From the NCBI GenBank assembly GCA_964481655.1, contig CAYZVO010000008.1, positions 13,009-77,008 on the forward strand: a stretch of 64,000 nt of DNA, in the 5' to 3' direction. Made by a program: the position numbers and the translations under genes. The notes under the pieces are model-generated. The model did not search any database, had not been told where the DNA came from, and saw nothing but the letters and a program-made list of their open reading frames with translations. Each line of letters starts with the position of its first letter. Positions within the stretch are counted from its first letter, which is position 1. The DNA is from CALDOK01 sp964481655 (GTDB lineage: Bacteria > Myxococcota_A > UBA796 > JAFGLY01). Below are positions 19,853-29,054 of this stretch, piece after piece.

Positions 19853-20809
19853 ATGACTCCGGACCGCCGCCCCGACTACCTCGCCCGCATCCACCGCGTC
19901 ATGGACCACGTGGAGCGCAACCTCGCCCAGCCGCTGCAGCTGGAGGACCTGGCGCGGGTGGCGCACTTCTCTCCGTTCCACTTCCACCGCATCTTCTCGG
20001 CGATGACCGGCGAGACGGTGCAGCGCTTCGTGGCGCGGCTGCGGATCGAGAAGGCCGCCTCCATGCTGCTGGCCTACCCCTCGATGCCGGTGACCGACGT
20101 CGCCCTGGACTGCGGCTTCGGCAGCTCGGCGGCCTTCGCGCGGGCCTTCAAGGCCCACTTCGGGCTCTCCGCCACCGCCTGGCGCAAGCTGGGTGAACAG
20201 GAGCGCAAGATCCGTCAAGCGCAGCGCAAGCAGCGTGAAGAGGGCGCGGGCGATGGCGCCTACCCTCGGGACGACGGTGCGGGGATGGCCCCCGCCCGCC
20301 CGAGGACAGCCATGACCCCCATCGAAGCCACCGACGTCCGCGTCGAGACCACCGACACCATGACCGTCGCCTACGTCCGCCACGTGGGCCCCTACGCCGG
20401 CGATGCCGGCCTGTTCGAGCGCCTCATCGGCCGCCTGTGCCGCTGGGCGGGCCCCCGCGGCCTGCTCGGTCCGGGCGCCCGGATGCTCGGCATCTACCAC
20501 GACAACCCCGGGATCACGGACGAGGACAAGCTGCGCGTGTCCATGTGCGTGACCGTGCCGGCCGGCACCGCGCCGGACGGCGAGGTGGGCGTGATGCAGC
20601 TCGAGGGCGGCCCCACCGCCTTCGCGGCCTTCGCCATCGAGCCCCATCAGTACGGCGGCTGCTGGGCCTGGCTCTACGGCAGCTGGCTGCCCCAGAGCGG
20701 CTACGAGCCCGACGACCGTCCTCCCTACGAGCTGTACAGCGGTGAGCCGACGTCCTGCGAGGGCGAGCTGCACCGCTTCGAGATCTGCCTGCCCGTGCGC
20801 CCGGCCTAG
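19853..20809 (+). CDS. AraC-family regulator with GyrI-like effector domain
   Basis: 318 residues. The N-terminal AraC/XylS DNA-binding domain (about 10-115) has two helix-turn-helix units: LEDLARVAHFSPFHFHRIF and VTDVALDCGFGSSAAFARAFKAHFG. A charged linker leads to a GyrI-like (Rob/BmrR type) small-molecule-binding domain at about 155-316 (TMTVAYVRHVGPYAG, EICLPVRPA). Such proteins respond to cationic drugs or other hydrophobic ligands and usually switch on efflux or detoxification genes. No efflux gene adjoins it. The start ATG has GGTGAACG upstream, a weak ribosome site. Confidence 0.9.
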   Translation: MTPDRRPDYLARIHRVMDHVERNLAQPLQLEDLARVAHFSPFHFHRIFSAMTGETVQRFVARLRIEKAASMLLAYPSMPVTDVALDCGFGSSAAFARAFKAHFGLSATAWRKLGEQERKIRQAQRKQREEGAGDGAYPRDDGAGMAPARPRTAMTPIEATDVRVETTDTMTVAYVRHVGPYAGDAGLFERLIGRLCRWAGPRGLLGPGARMLGIYHDNPGITDEDKLRVSMCVTVPAGTAPDGEVGVMQLEGGPTAFAAFAIEPHQYGGCWAWLYGSWLPQSGYEPDDRPPYELYSGEPTSCEGELHRFEICLPVRPA

Positions 20810-20841
20810 CGGCCCGGGGCGAGCGGGGGGCTGGAGCCCCC

Positions 20842-21693
20842 ATGACCCGCACCCTCATCCCCCTGCTCGCCCTGTCCCTGGCCTGCACCGCCGGCCCCGA
20901 CGCCCCCGACGATGTGCAGCAGCCCCCGTCGGACGTCCCGGAGGTCCAGGTCCCCGATGAGGGGGGCGCGGTGCCCGACCGCGTGCCCGTCACGGTGCCC
21001 ACCGAGCCCGCCCTGTCCAGCTTCACGGGCCAGGGCACCCACCTGGGCATCGGCCTGTGGTGCGCGTTCTACCCCCTGGGCTGGTCGGACAGCGGGCGCT
21101 TCGCCTGGGCCACCGAGCGGCGGGTGAACGACATGGCCATCGAGTACGGCGCGATCTGGCATGTGATGCAGGCGGGCGCCGAGAGCGTCGATCAGGAGAA
21201 CGTCGGCTTCGGCACCGAGGAGTTCCCCGAGGACGCGACCCTGGCCTGGGCCTGGGAGCAGCAAAAGGATCGGGTCAGCACGCTGCTGGGCGGCGCCCTG
21301 ATCCTCGCCGGTGGGACCGCGCTGCACCCGCTCCCCGCCGAGACCCCCATGGGCAAGCTCGACGCCCGCTGGGAGCTGGGCGAGCTCGCTGACTTCGCGC
21401 GTCCAGGCAAGCTCCTCATCCGCTGGGACGACGGCCCGGAGACCGCCATCCTCGAGACCGAGTTCTCGGATCTGGCCGGGGAGCCCGAGCCTCCGCAGCT
21501 CATCCTGTCCCCGACCCACCACCACGGCGTGTTGGTGATCCCGGTCGTCACCGGCGAGCCCGTCGAGGCCCTGGTGGACGTGCAGTACCGGCTCCACGGG
21601 CTCGAGCTGGTGGCGGCCGCGCCCCTGCCTCCGGTCACGGATCAGGATCAGCCGCAGGAGCAGCCCCCGCCCGAGACGCCCCCTCAGCAGTGA
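20842..21693 (+). CDS. Unknown lipoprotein
   Basis: 283 residues, start preceded by GGAG. The signal LLALSLACTAG has a lipobox (LACT with Cys at about 14). An Asp/Pro/Val linker of some 40 residues is followed by a domain with LGIGLWCAFYPLGWSDSGRFAW and a beta-rich C-terminus ending in a Pro/Glu/Gln-rich tail. I do not recognise the family. It lies 32 bases after the AraC-type gene and overlaps the 3' end of the convergent gene by 10 bases. Confidence 0.65.
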   Translation: MTRTLIPLLALSLACTAGPDAPDDVQQPPSDVPEVQVPDEGGAVPDRVPVTVPTEPALSSFTGQGTHLGIGLWCAFYPLGWSDSGRFAWATERRVNDMAIEYGAIWHVMQAGAESVDQENVGFGTEEFPEDATLAWAWEQQKDRVSTLLGGALILAGGTALHPLPAETPMGKLDARWELGELADFARPGKLLIRWDDGPETAILETEFSDLAGEPEPPQLILSPTHHHGVLVIPVVTGEPVEALVDVQYRLHGLELVAAAPLPPVTDQDQPQEQPPPETPPQQ

Positions 21694-23657
21694 GGGTTCT
21701 CGTCGAGGATCAGCATCGCCCCGGTGGACAGCTGGATCAGGGCCGTCGCCCTCACCGAGCACTCGCTCATGTCCACGTCGATGTCGATCTCCACGAAGTC
21801 GTCGGGATCGGCGACGGCCTCCTCGAGCAACCCGGCGACGATGGCGTCGCGCCGGGCCAGCAGGGCCGCGCCTTCGCTGTCCGTGTCGGGGTCCCAGTGG
21901 CCGTCGGCGGTGTACTCGTCGATGGCGGTGGAGGCCCGTGACAGCTGGCTCTCGAAGGTCGCGTAGCCGGCGGTGGGGCCGGTGATGTCCAGGTAGCTCG
22001 AGGGCAGCTCACCCCAGGTCCACCAGAACGAGGCGTCGTGGATCGCGATGGTCACCGCCTCGACCGCGGCGTCGTCGTCGGTCCAGGCGTCGCAGCCCGA
22101 CAGCTGCATGGCGATCACCTGGGCGAAGGCGTCGTCCATGGTGGTGGCGATGGCCAGCAGGCGGGTGAGGTCCGTGGCGTCGTCGTCGCTGCTGGTGGCG
22201 ATGGTCAGGGAGCAGGTCTCTTCGGTGGGGATCTCCTCGTCCTCGTCCTCGCTGGGCTCCCACACCGCGCTGTAGTCCAGCAGCAGCTCCATGGCGCTGC
22301 CGCCGACATAGGAGACCGCGGCCAGGGCGTCGATGTCCGCCAGGGGTCGGTCGGCCACGATGTTCGAGGCGGCCCGTGCGTCGAGTCCAGCGTCCTCGTC
22401 GAGCTCGGTCTGGGTGGCGTTGTTGGCGACGATCAGGATGGAGTCGGCCTCTTCGGAGCTCAGGGGCACGCCCTCGACGACCATGTCCGGCTCACCGCAG
22501 GAGCCGTCGGCCTGGACGAAGGCCAGCAGCTCGGCGGCGGCCGAGGCGCCGAAGTAGGAGAAGCCCGCGATCTCGTCGGCGTCGACGCCATCACCGCGGG
22601 TGTCCGCGTCGACGCAGCCGGTGCAGGCCCGACCGGACTGGCAGCTGCCGGCGTCGTTGATGGCGTCTTCGCAGATCCGGGAGTCCAGCAGGTCGCGGCA
22701 CTCGTCGCAGCTCATGGTCTCGAAGAACCAGACCGCGCAGGCCAGCTCGGTCTCGTCGAAGACCACGCCCTCGATGGTGGCGCCGCCGGACAGGCACAGC
22801 CCGCTGGTGTCGCAGGTCTCGTCGTCGTCGCAGCTCCCACAGGAACCGCCGCAGCCGTCGTCACCGCAGCTGCGGCCGTCGCAGGCGGGCTCGCAGGCGT
22901 CCTCGCAGGGGTTGGCCTGGACCCAGGCCAGCAGCTCGGCCGCCGCGGAGGGACCGAAGTAGCTGTAGGCGGCGATCTCGTCGCAGTCCACGCCGTTGTC
23001 ACGACCGTCGCCGTCGTCGCAGCCGGTGCAGGACACCCCCGCCTGGCAGGCGTCGGCGTCGTTGATGGCGTCCTCGCAGATCCGGGAGTCGAAGATCTCG
23101 CGGCAGCTGTCACAGTCCATGGTGGTGAACAGCTGGGCGGCGCAGGCCAGCTCGTCCGCGTCGAAGGCCACACCCTCCATGGTGCAGGCGGCGGGCTCGT
23201 CGCCGGCGTCGCTGGGGCAGGCCAGCTGCAGGTCGGACCAGGCGCCTTCGGTGAAGTAGGACGCCGCCGCCAGCTCGCTGCAGCTGGTGATGGAGGCCAG
23301 GCTGTCGCTGTCGCTGCAGCCACTGCACAGCAGGCCCGACTGGCAGGCGTCGGCGTCGTTGTGAAGGTCCTCGATCACCGATGAGTGGATGGGGCGTCCG
23401 TCGCCGTCGTAGTCCTGCTCGAAGTCGCAGCCGGCGGTGGTGAGGGTCTCGAGGGCGCAGGCCAGGTCGAAGGTGTAGACGCCGTCCATGCGGGCGGTCT
23501 CGTGTTGGGAGGAGTCGCAGGTCCAGGCGCTGTCGGCGTCCTTGGTGCCGGCCACGGCCCCGCTGGACGCCGCCGGGTCGATGCCGGCCGGCTGGTCGCA
23601 GCCGGTGATTGCGAGGGCGAGAACGGTCGCCGCGAGGATGCGCAGGAGCGGGGTCAT
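21684..23657 (-). CDS. Cys-rich repeat lipoprotein with helix-hairpin-helix-like units
   Basis: 657 residues. Start chosen at ATG 23657 (after CTGGAGG), which gives the lipobox signal VLALAITGC. At least three copies of a unit of roughly 110 residues are visible: an ELACAxxxFxTMxCDxCR segment, then SRICEDAINDA, a CxxGxxCTGC cluster, and DEIAxxSYFGxSAAAELLAxVQ. The last part resembles the helix-hairpin-helix motif (D-I/L-xx-V-xY-VG). A further HhH-like copy (ADIDALAAVSYVGGSAMELL) follows. Between units is a GDDGCGGSCGSCDDDETC cluster like those in myxobacterial surface proteins. The repeat cysteines probably pair in the periplasm or outside. Function unknown. Confidence 0.7.
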   Translation of the reverse strand: MTPLLRILAATVLALAITGCDQPAGIDPAASSGAVAGTKDADSAWTCDSSQHETARMDGVYTFDLACALETLTTAGCDFEQDYDGDGRPIHSSVIEDLHNDADACQSGLLCSGCSDSDSLASITSCSELAAASYFTEGAWSDLQLACPSDAGDEPAACTMEGVAFDADELACAAQLFTTMDCDSCREIFDSRICEDAINDADACQAGVSCTGCDDGDGRDNGVDCDEIAAYSYFGPSAAAELLAWVQANPCEDACEPACDGRSCGDDGCGGSCGSCDDDETCDTSGLCLSGGATIEGVVFDETELACAVWFFETMSCDECRDLLDSRICEDAINDAGSCQSGRACTGCVDADTRGDGVDADEIAGFSYFGASAAAELLAFVQADGSCGEPDMVVEGVPLSSEEADSILIVANNATQTELDEDAGLDARAASNIVADRPLADIDALAAVSYVGGSAMELLLDYSAVWEPSEDEDEEIPTEETCSLTIATSSDDDATDLTRLLAIATTMDDAFAQVIAMQLSGCDAWTDDDAAVEAVTIAIHDASFWWTWGELPSSYLDITGPTAGYATFESQLSRASTAIDEYTADGHWDPDTDSEGAALLARRDAIVAGLLEEAVADPDDFVEIDIDVDMSECSVRATALIQLSTGAMLILDENPHC

Positions 23658-23736
23658 GGAACCTCCAGGAGGGTCGACCATACACCACCGCACTTCGGGC
23701 GATAGGGAAGGAATGTCAAACCTTTCCGGAGCCTCC

Positions 23737-24393
23737 ATGCCTACCGAAGCCTCCCTCCAGGCCCTCGACGGCCTCCGCGATCTCTCCACCCTCCAGTGGT
23801 ATGTCATCCCGCTGCTGGCGGGGGTGTTCTACGTCTACACGATGGAGATGAAGAAGGCGCGCGCGAGCGGCAACTGGGACGCCATCTACGCGGGGCTCAC
23901 CTTGTTCGGGATGGACTTCATCAACGAGACCTGGAACGGCTGGGTCTTCCACCTGAGCGAGCACTCGGCGTGCTGGACGGCCCCGGGGCCCACCGCCCTG
24001 CGCACCATGGTCGGCTGGAACATCGAGATCATGTTCATGTTCGCCATCTCGGGGGTGGTCTTCTACCACTCGTTCTCCGAGGACCCGAAGTCCACGCTGT
24101 TCGGGCTGCCGGAGCGCTGGGTCTGGGCCGTGGGCTACGCCGTGTTCTGTGTGGTCATCGAGTGCTTCCTCAACATGGGCGGCCACCTGGTCTGGGAGTA
24201 CCCGTTCTGGAACAGGAGCGTCGGCGGGGTCTGGCTCATCTTCCTGTTCGGCTACTTCCACTTCTACGTGGCCGTGCTGTTGGTGCTGATGCTGAAAACC
24301 CACCGGGCCAAGATCATCGCGGTCAGCAGCCTGTACGTCATCGCCATCCTGGCCAACGTGGTGGCCATGGGCATCCTGGGCTGGGTGTATTAG
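23737..24393 (+). CDS. Polytopic membrane protein, unknown family
   Basis: 218 residues with about six or seven membrane helices (YVIPLLAGVFYVYTM, IEIMFMFAISGVVFYH, WVWAVGYAVFCVVIECFL, VWLIFLFGYFHFYVAVLLVLML, IIAVSSLYVIAILANVVAMG). Start chosen at ATG 23737, with GGAG five bases upstream as in neighbouring genes; ATG 23713 in the same frame is the alternative. A conserved-looking acidic/aromatic stretch FGMDFINETWNGWVFHL sits between helices 1 and 2. No family recognised; no enzyme motif seen. Stop shared with the convergent regulator gene (TTAG). Confidence 0.7.
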   Translation: MPTEASLQALDGLRDLSTLQWYVIPLLAGVFYVYTMEMKKARASGNWDAIYAGLTLFGMDFINETWNGWVFHLSEHSACWTAPGPTALRTMVGWNIEIMFMFAISGVVFYHSFSEDPKSTLFGLPERWVWAVGYAVFCVVIECFLNMGGHLVWEYPFWNRSVGGVWLIFLFGYFHFYVAVLLVLMLKTHRAKIIAVSSLYVIAILANVVAMGILGWVY

Positions 24394-26804
24394 CCCCGCG
24401 CGGTCCGCAGCCTCTCCAGCATCGCCAGCTCCCCCGGCTCGTCCGCCAGGAGGGAGCGGGCCTGGTCGAAGCCGGCCGCGGCTCGATCCGCGAGCCCCTC
24501 GCGCTCGTCCAGGATCGCCAGGCCCCACAGGCAGCGGGCGTGCTGGACCTGCCAGCGCCCGGCCTCGGCCGCCCGCCGACCCTCGTCCAGCAGGGGCCAG
24601 GCCAGGTGGGGGCGTTCGTCCAACTCCAGCAGCCCCAGCTCCGCCAGGGCCAGGCTGGCGCCGAAGGCGTTGCCCAGCTGGCGGTGGCTGGCCAGGCCGG
24701 CCTCGAGCTGGGGTCGGGCGAGCTCGGGGGCGCCCCTGCGCAGCAGGACCCGGCCCAGGTCCACCCGCGCGAAGGCTTCACCGCGGCTGTCACCCAGGGC
24801 GCGGTACTGACCGAGGGCAGCCTCCACGGCCTGCTGGGCGTCGGCGAGCCGGCCCTGGGCCATGGCGTTCAGGCCCAGCCGCGAGCGGGTCAGCGCCTCC
24901 CTGCGGGTGTGGCCCTGGCGCTGGTAGAGGACCAGCGCGGCCTCCAGGCGCTCGGCGGCGCCGGCTCGATCCCCGGCCGCGGCGGCCAGGCGCCCCAGCT
25001 CCCCCAGGGCCATGGCCTGGGCTCCGAGATCCCCGGCCTGGCGGCCGAGGATCAGGGCGCGCTCTGCCAGGGGGCGGGCCCCGTCGCGGTCGCCCTGGTG
25101 GCGGAGCAAGGCGGCGTGCAGGGCGTTGGCGTGGGCCCCGAGCCGCGGGTCGTCCTGCTCATGGGCGCAGGCGGCGGCCTCGGCGTAGGTCTCGGAGGCG
25201 CGCTCCGGCTGGCCGGTCAGCCCGAGGATGTCCCCCAGCTGCCACAGCAGCAGACCGCGCCAGGGGGCGCGGGCCTGGGGCTCCAGCATCTCGGCCAGGT
25301 CCCGCGCGGCCTCGAGGGAGCTGGACAGCTGCAGGCCCATCACCGCGGGTACCCCGGCGGCCACGGCCTGTTCGTGGCGTCCTGCGCCCATGGCGTGGAC
25401 CACCGCGGCGCGGCGATCGGCGATCTGTTGGGACCATCGCTGTCGAGCGGCGTCCGCCCGGGGGCCGGCCAGCTCATCGAGCAGGGCGGAGGGACTGGAT
25501 GAGGCGAACCAGGCGGCGTGTCGGTCCCGGGCGTCACCCTCGATCCCGAGCGCGGCGGCCTCGTCCCTGGCCAGCAGCCACAGGGGACGCCACAGGCGGA
25601 AGCGCCCGTCGTCCAGGGGCCGGATCAGAGCGCGGTCCACCAGGGTGCGCACCCTGTCGGCGGCCTGGCTGCCGAGCACCGCGCGCAGGGCCGCCCAGCT
25701 CACCGGGCCCTCGAACCAGGCTATGCGGGCCAGCGCGTGCTGGGTGTCGGCGTCCAGCTGCTCCCAGGAGGCGGCCAGCACCGCGCCGAGGCTGCTGTGG
25801 CGGTCCGGGCGGTCTCCGGTGGCGCTGGAGGGGAGCTCCCCTCTCTCCCTCACCAGCTCGGCCAGCTCGCCCGGTGGCAGGCTGCGCAGCCAGGGGGCGC
25901 ACAGCTCGATGGCGAGCGGGGAGCCGTCCAGCAGGTGCAGCAGCGGGGCCAGATCTTCGGCGCTCGCGGCGAAGGTCGGCCAGGTGGCGGTGGCCCGATC
26001 GCGGAGCAGCGCCGTGGCGTCGTCGGGCGGTAGCGGTGCGATGGGCACCAGCCGCTCACCCCGGGCGCCGACGGGCGTCCGGCTGGTGCACAAGGCGCGC
26101 AACCCGGGGGCCGCCTGCAGCCAGGCGGTGATGCAGGGGGCGGCGCCCTCGCCCGCGTCCTCGAGGTTGTCGAGCACCAGCAGCCCGTGCTGCGGGGCCA
26201 GCAGGGAGGCGATGGCCTCTGGCCGGTCTTCTCCCTCGACGCCGAGGGACCGGGCCACGGCTCTGCACAGGGCGGCTATGTCGTGGGCTCCAGCGGCCTC
26301 GACCCACACCACGCCCTGCTCGCCGGCGGCCAGCTCGGCGGCCAGCCGGGTCTTGCCCATGCCCCCGGGCCCGTGCAGGGTCACCAGCCGCGCTCCGACC
26401 GCCAGGCTGTGCTCGATCAGGGCGCGCTCCCGGGCGCGGCCCACGAAGCGGTCCCCGGCCCTGGGCGGGCAGGGGCGGGGCGGCGCCCAGCCCGGCAGGA
26501 AGCGGTACCCCTCACCGTGCACGGTCAGCAGGTGGTCGGGGTTGCGGGGATCGTGCTCGATCTTGCCCCGCAGCCGGTTCATGGTGGACTCGACCGTGCG
26601 TGACGAGCTGCTCTTGTAGCCCCACACATCCCGCAGCAAGGTCTCCTGGGTCACGGCCTCCGGGCTGGCCTCCACCAGCGCAGCCAGCAGGTCCAGCTCC
26701 CGGGCCGACAGCCGCCCCGCCCGCTCGGGGCCCATGTCGAAGCGGCCGGTGGTCAGATCGACGCGCCCGGATCGGAGCTGCAGCGCTGGCGTGGGCGGGG
26801 GCAT
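24390..26804 (-). CDS. Winged-helix / NTPase / TPR transcriptional regulator
   Basis: 804 residues. An OmpR/PhoB-type winged helix lies at about 30-105 (LSARELDLLAALVEA, TVESTMNRLRGKIEHDP, LLTVHGEGYRF). It is followed by an AP/NB-ARC-like ATPase with Walker A LHGPGGMGKTRLA (about 145-157) and Walker B LLVLDNLED. The C-terminal 350 residues are tetratricopeptide-like helical repeats. The layout is that of large signal-integrating activators of the SARP/MalT-like class: ATP-dependent, with ligand or protein sensing by the repeats. No partner can be named; a membrane protein and a nuclease lipoprotein flank it. Confidence 0.85.
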   Translation of the reverse strand: MPPPTPALQLRSGRVDLTTGRFDMGPERAGRLSARELDLLAALVEASPEAVTQETLLRDVWGYKSSSSRTVESTMNRLRGKIEHDPRNPDHLLTVHGEGYRFLPGWAPPRPCPPRAGDRFVGRARERALIEHSLAVGARLVTLHGPGGMGKTRLAAELAAGEQGVVWVEAAGAHDIAALCRAVARSLGVEGEDRPEAIASLLAPQHGLLVLDNLEDAGEGAAPCITAWLQAAPGLRALCTSRTPVGARGERLVPIAPLPPDDATALLRDRATATWPTFAASAEDLAPLLHLLDGSPLAIELCAPWLRSLPPGELAELVRERGELPSSATGDRPDRHSSLGAVLAASWEQLDADTQHALARIAWFEGPVSWAALRAVLGSQAADRVRTLVDRALIRPLDDGRFRLWRPLWLLARDEAAALGIEGDARDRHAAWFASSSPSALLDELAGPRADAARQRWSQQIADRRAAVVHAMGAGRHEQAVAAGVPAVMGLQLSSSLEAARDLAEMLEPQARAPWRGLLLWQLGDILGLTGQPERASETYAEAAACAHEQDDPRLGAHANALHAALLRHQGDRDGARPLAERALILGRQAGDLGAQAMALGELGRLAAAAGDRAGAAERLEAALVLYQRQGHTRREALTRSRLGLNAMAQGRLADAQQAVEAALGQYRALGDSRGEAFARVDLGRVLLRRGAPELARPQLEAGLASHRQLGNAFGASLALAELGLLELDERPHLAWPLLDEGRRAAEAGRWQVQHARCLWGLAILDEREGLADRAAAGFDQARSLLADEPGELAMLERLRTARG

Positions 26805-26810
26805 GGGGGC

Positions 26811-26816
26811 GGCCTA
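26811..26816 (-). promoter_or_regulatory. -10-like element TAGGCC, six bases before the regulator start
   Basis: On the minus strand TAGGCC is separated by six bases from the ATG at 26804; no Shine-Dalgarno sequence. It fits the leaderless pattern but ends in C rather than T. Confidence 0.3.
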
Positions 26817-26842
26817 ACCAGCCCACCTCCAGCGAGGGGTGC

Positions 26843-27937
26843 TCAGTCGAGATCGTCGTCATCCCGCGGGCTCAGCCGCCACCGGTCCCAGGCGGTGTGC
26901 ACGATCCCCTCCACGTCGGTGGTGTCGCCCACCTCGAGCTCCACGCTGGCGAAGGTCTCGTCGATCAGCAGCCCGATGTCGGTCTCCCAGCCGTCCTCGG
27001 TCACGGCGGTCACCGTCAGGTCGTAGGCCTTGACCAGCACGCCGTCCCAGGGCTCCCAGTCGGCCTGCTCGCCCGGCAGCCAGGTGCGCTCGACCCAGTC
27101 GTCGTCGGTGCGCTCCCAGCTCGAGGCCACCAGCTGGGTGGCGCCGTAGTACTCCTGGGTCTCGCCCACCACGGTGAGCTGATCGCCCACCTCGACCTCG
27201 GCGGTGGTCTCGCCGGTGTAGACGAACAGCCCGCTCCAGGGGCCGCCGCCGGGGTCCTGGACGTAGAAGCCGTAGCCCTCCGCGACGGGCGGGCTGGTCA
27301 CCACCAGCTTGGGCAGGGTCAGCGCCCCCTGCATGTGGCCCAGCTGCACCCCCGCGGCGGTGGGGCAGGCGCCCCACATGCCCACACCGGCCTGCTGGGC
27401 CTCGGTGAGCAGCGCCGCGAAGCGATCCTCGTGGCTGTCGTTGGGGGAGATGGACAGGGTGCGGGCGTAGCCCAGGGACAGCAGGCTCTCCTCGAACAGC
27501 TCGACGCTGCCGTCGTCGTGGGCGATGTAGACATAGGCCAGGGTGCGGTCGTAGCTGTCGTCGCAGTCGCCGTCGAAGGACAGCCAGACGGTCTGGCCGT
27601 ACAGCCGCTCGATGCTGTAGGCCTTGGCCTCCGGGCCCCAGCAGTCGTCGTCGCCCCAGGTCTCCGGGGTGTCCACGCCGATGATGCGCACGCTCTCTTC
27701 GCCGTCGGGGCCCTGGACCTCGATGGTGTCGCCGTCGGTGACGTAGCTGACCTCGACCTCCACCGGCTCCCGGCAGGCGCCGTCCACCGATGGGATGTCC
27801 GGTCGGTCCTCCGGCTCTCCGGTGTCCACGGTGTCGGGCTGGCTGGGCTCGACGTCATCCAGCGGGGCGTCGGCGTCGGGCAGGCAGCCGGGGCTCATGG
27901 TGAACAGGGCGAGCATCGAGACGAGGGCGCGGGGCAT
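26843..27937 (-). CDS. Thermonuclease-like (SNase) lipoprotein with C-terminal OB-fold domain
   Basis: 364 residues, start preceded by GGAGG. Signal MLALFTMSPGC has a possible lipobox. After an Asp/Pro-rich linker comes a staphylococcal nuclease domain (about 60-190) with the catalytic residues in place: Asp in VTDGDTIEV, Arg and Asp-Thr-x-Glu in VRIIGVDTPET, and Arg in CDDSYDRTLAYVY. Residues about 205-290 look like a nucleic-acid-binding OB fold of the YhcR type (GYGFYVQDPGGGPWSGLFVY, VEVGDQLTVVGE). It should be a secreted or surface Ca-dependent DNase/RNase, useful for feeding on nucleic acids or for defence; the substrate is inferred. Confidence 0.85.
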   Translation of the reverse strand: MPRALVSMLALFTMSPGCLPDADAPLDDVEPSQPDTVDTGEPEDRPDIPSVDGACREPVEVEVSYVTDGDTIEVQGPDGEESVRIIGVDTPETWGDDDCWGPEAKAYSIERLYGQTVWLSFDGDCDDSYDRTLAYVYIAHDDGSVELFEESLLSLGYARTLSISPNDSHEDRFAALLTEAQQAGVGMWGACPTAAGVQLGHMQGALTLPKLVVTSPPVAEGYGFYVQDPGGGPWSGLFVYTGETTAEVEVGDQLTVVGETQEYYGATQLVASSWERTDDDWVERTWLPGEQADWEPWDGVLVKAYDLTVTAVTEDGWETDIGLLIDETFASVELEVGDTTDVEGIVHTAWDRWRLSPRDDDDLD

Positions 27938-28114
27938 GGGACCTCCGGGGTGGAGCCCAGCCTCGCCCGTGGGCGCGGGCGCGGCCCGGATCTGTGAGGA
28001 CTTGTGAGCTTGCGCAGGGTGGCGGCAGGCACCGCCCGGCTTCGCCACTCCGGCGGGCAGGGATCCTGTACCATCCGTGGAAGTGGGCCTTCTCGCCCCA
28101 GGACCGGAGGACCG

Positions 28115-29053
28115 ATGAGTCACAGCGTCTACTGGCTTCAGGCCGGCTCCTGCGGTGGCGACACCATGTCGCTGCTGGGCATGGACTCGCCGGCGATGCC
28201 CGAGCTGCTGCGGGAGCACGAGCTCGAGCTGCTCTGGCAGCCCTCCCTCTCGACCTGCGATCACCGGGAGCACGAGGCGATCCTGGAGCAGCTGTACGAC
28301 GGCAGCCGGCCCCTGGATGTGCTCTGCGTCGAGGGTGCCATCATCCGCGGCCCCGGTGGCACGGGCATGTTCGACCTGCAGGGCGGTCAACCCAAGAAGA
28401 ACATCGCCGCCCGCCTGGCGGCGCGCGCCCGCTTCGTGATCGCCGTGGGCACCTGCGCGGCCTTCGGGGGTATCCCCGTCGGGGCCGACACCGAGGCCAC
28501 GGGCCTGCAGTACCACCGCACCGAGCGCGGGGGCTTCCTGGGCGCCAACTGGACCTCGGGCGCGGGGCTGCCCGTGATCAACCTGCCCGGCTGCCCCGTC
28601 CACCCCGCCGTGCTGCGGAGCGTCCTGGTGACCATCGCCCTGGGCGACACCCTCCAGCTGGACGCCTACAACCGCCCCGCGGACTGGTACTCGACCCTCG
28701 TACACCAGGGCTGCACCCGTAACGAGTACCACGAGTTCCGCGTCGAGGATCAGGACTTCGGCTCCCCTGGCTGCATGTACTTCTTCCTGGGCTGCCGCGG
28801 CCCGAGCACCTACGGCCCCTGCAACAAACACCTGTGGGCCAAGCGCAACTCGCGCACCCGCGCCGGCGTGCCCTGCGTGGGCTGCATGCGGGCGGACTTC
28901 CCCCAGGAGCACCCCTTCTTCCGCACCCGGGCCATCGAGGGGGCCCCCCTGGATCTGCCCATCGGCGTCGATCGAGCCCACTTCCTGGCCTACAAGACCA
29001 TGGCCCGCGCGGCGGCACCCGACCGTCTGCGTGAGCGAAAGACCAAGGTGTAA
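28115..29053 (+). CDS. [NiFe] hydrogenase small subunit, group 2-like, with Asp in the proximal cluster motif
   Basis: 312 residues, start after GGAGG. It has no twin-arginine signal, so it is cytoplasmic like group 2 (cyanobacterial uptake / HupU-HoxB sensory) enzymes. Proximal cluster ligands would be C13, C114 (VGTCAAFGG) and C160 (PGCPVHP). The fourth position is Asp16 (GSCGGDTMSLL) where nearly all relatives have Cys. Distal cluster: H197, C200, C220, C227; medial cluster: C236, C254, C257. A Cys-to-Asp change here is known from the oxygen-insensitive actinobacterial-type enzyme of Ralstonia. It hands electrons from the active site in the large subunit. First gene of a tightly packed operon with large subunit, protease and kinase. 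Confidence 0.88.
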   Translation: MSHSVYWLQAGSCGGDTMSLLGMDSPAMPELLREHELELLWQPSLSTCDHREHEAILEQLYDGSRPLDVLCVEGAIIRGPGGTGMFDLQGGQPKKNIAARLAARARFVIAVGTCAAFGGIPVGADTEATGLQYHRTERGGFLGANWTSGAGLPVINLPGCPVHPAVLRSVLVTIALGDTLQLDAYNRPADWYSTLVHQGCTRNEYHEFRVEDQDFGSPGCMYFFLGCRGPSTYGPCNKHLWAKRNSRTRAGVPCVGCMRADFPQEHPFFRTRAIEGAPLDLPIGVDRAHFLAYKTMARAAAPDRLRERKTKV

Positions 29054-29054
29054 T

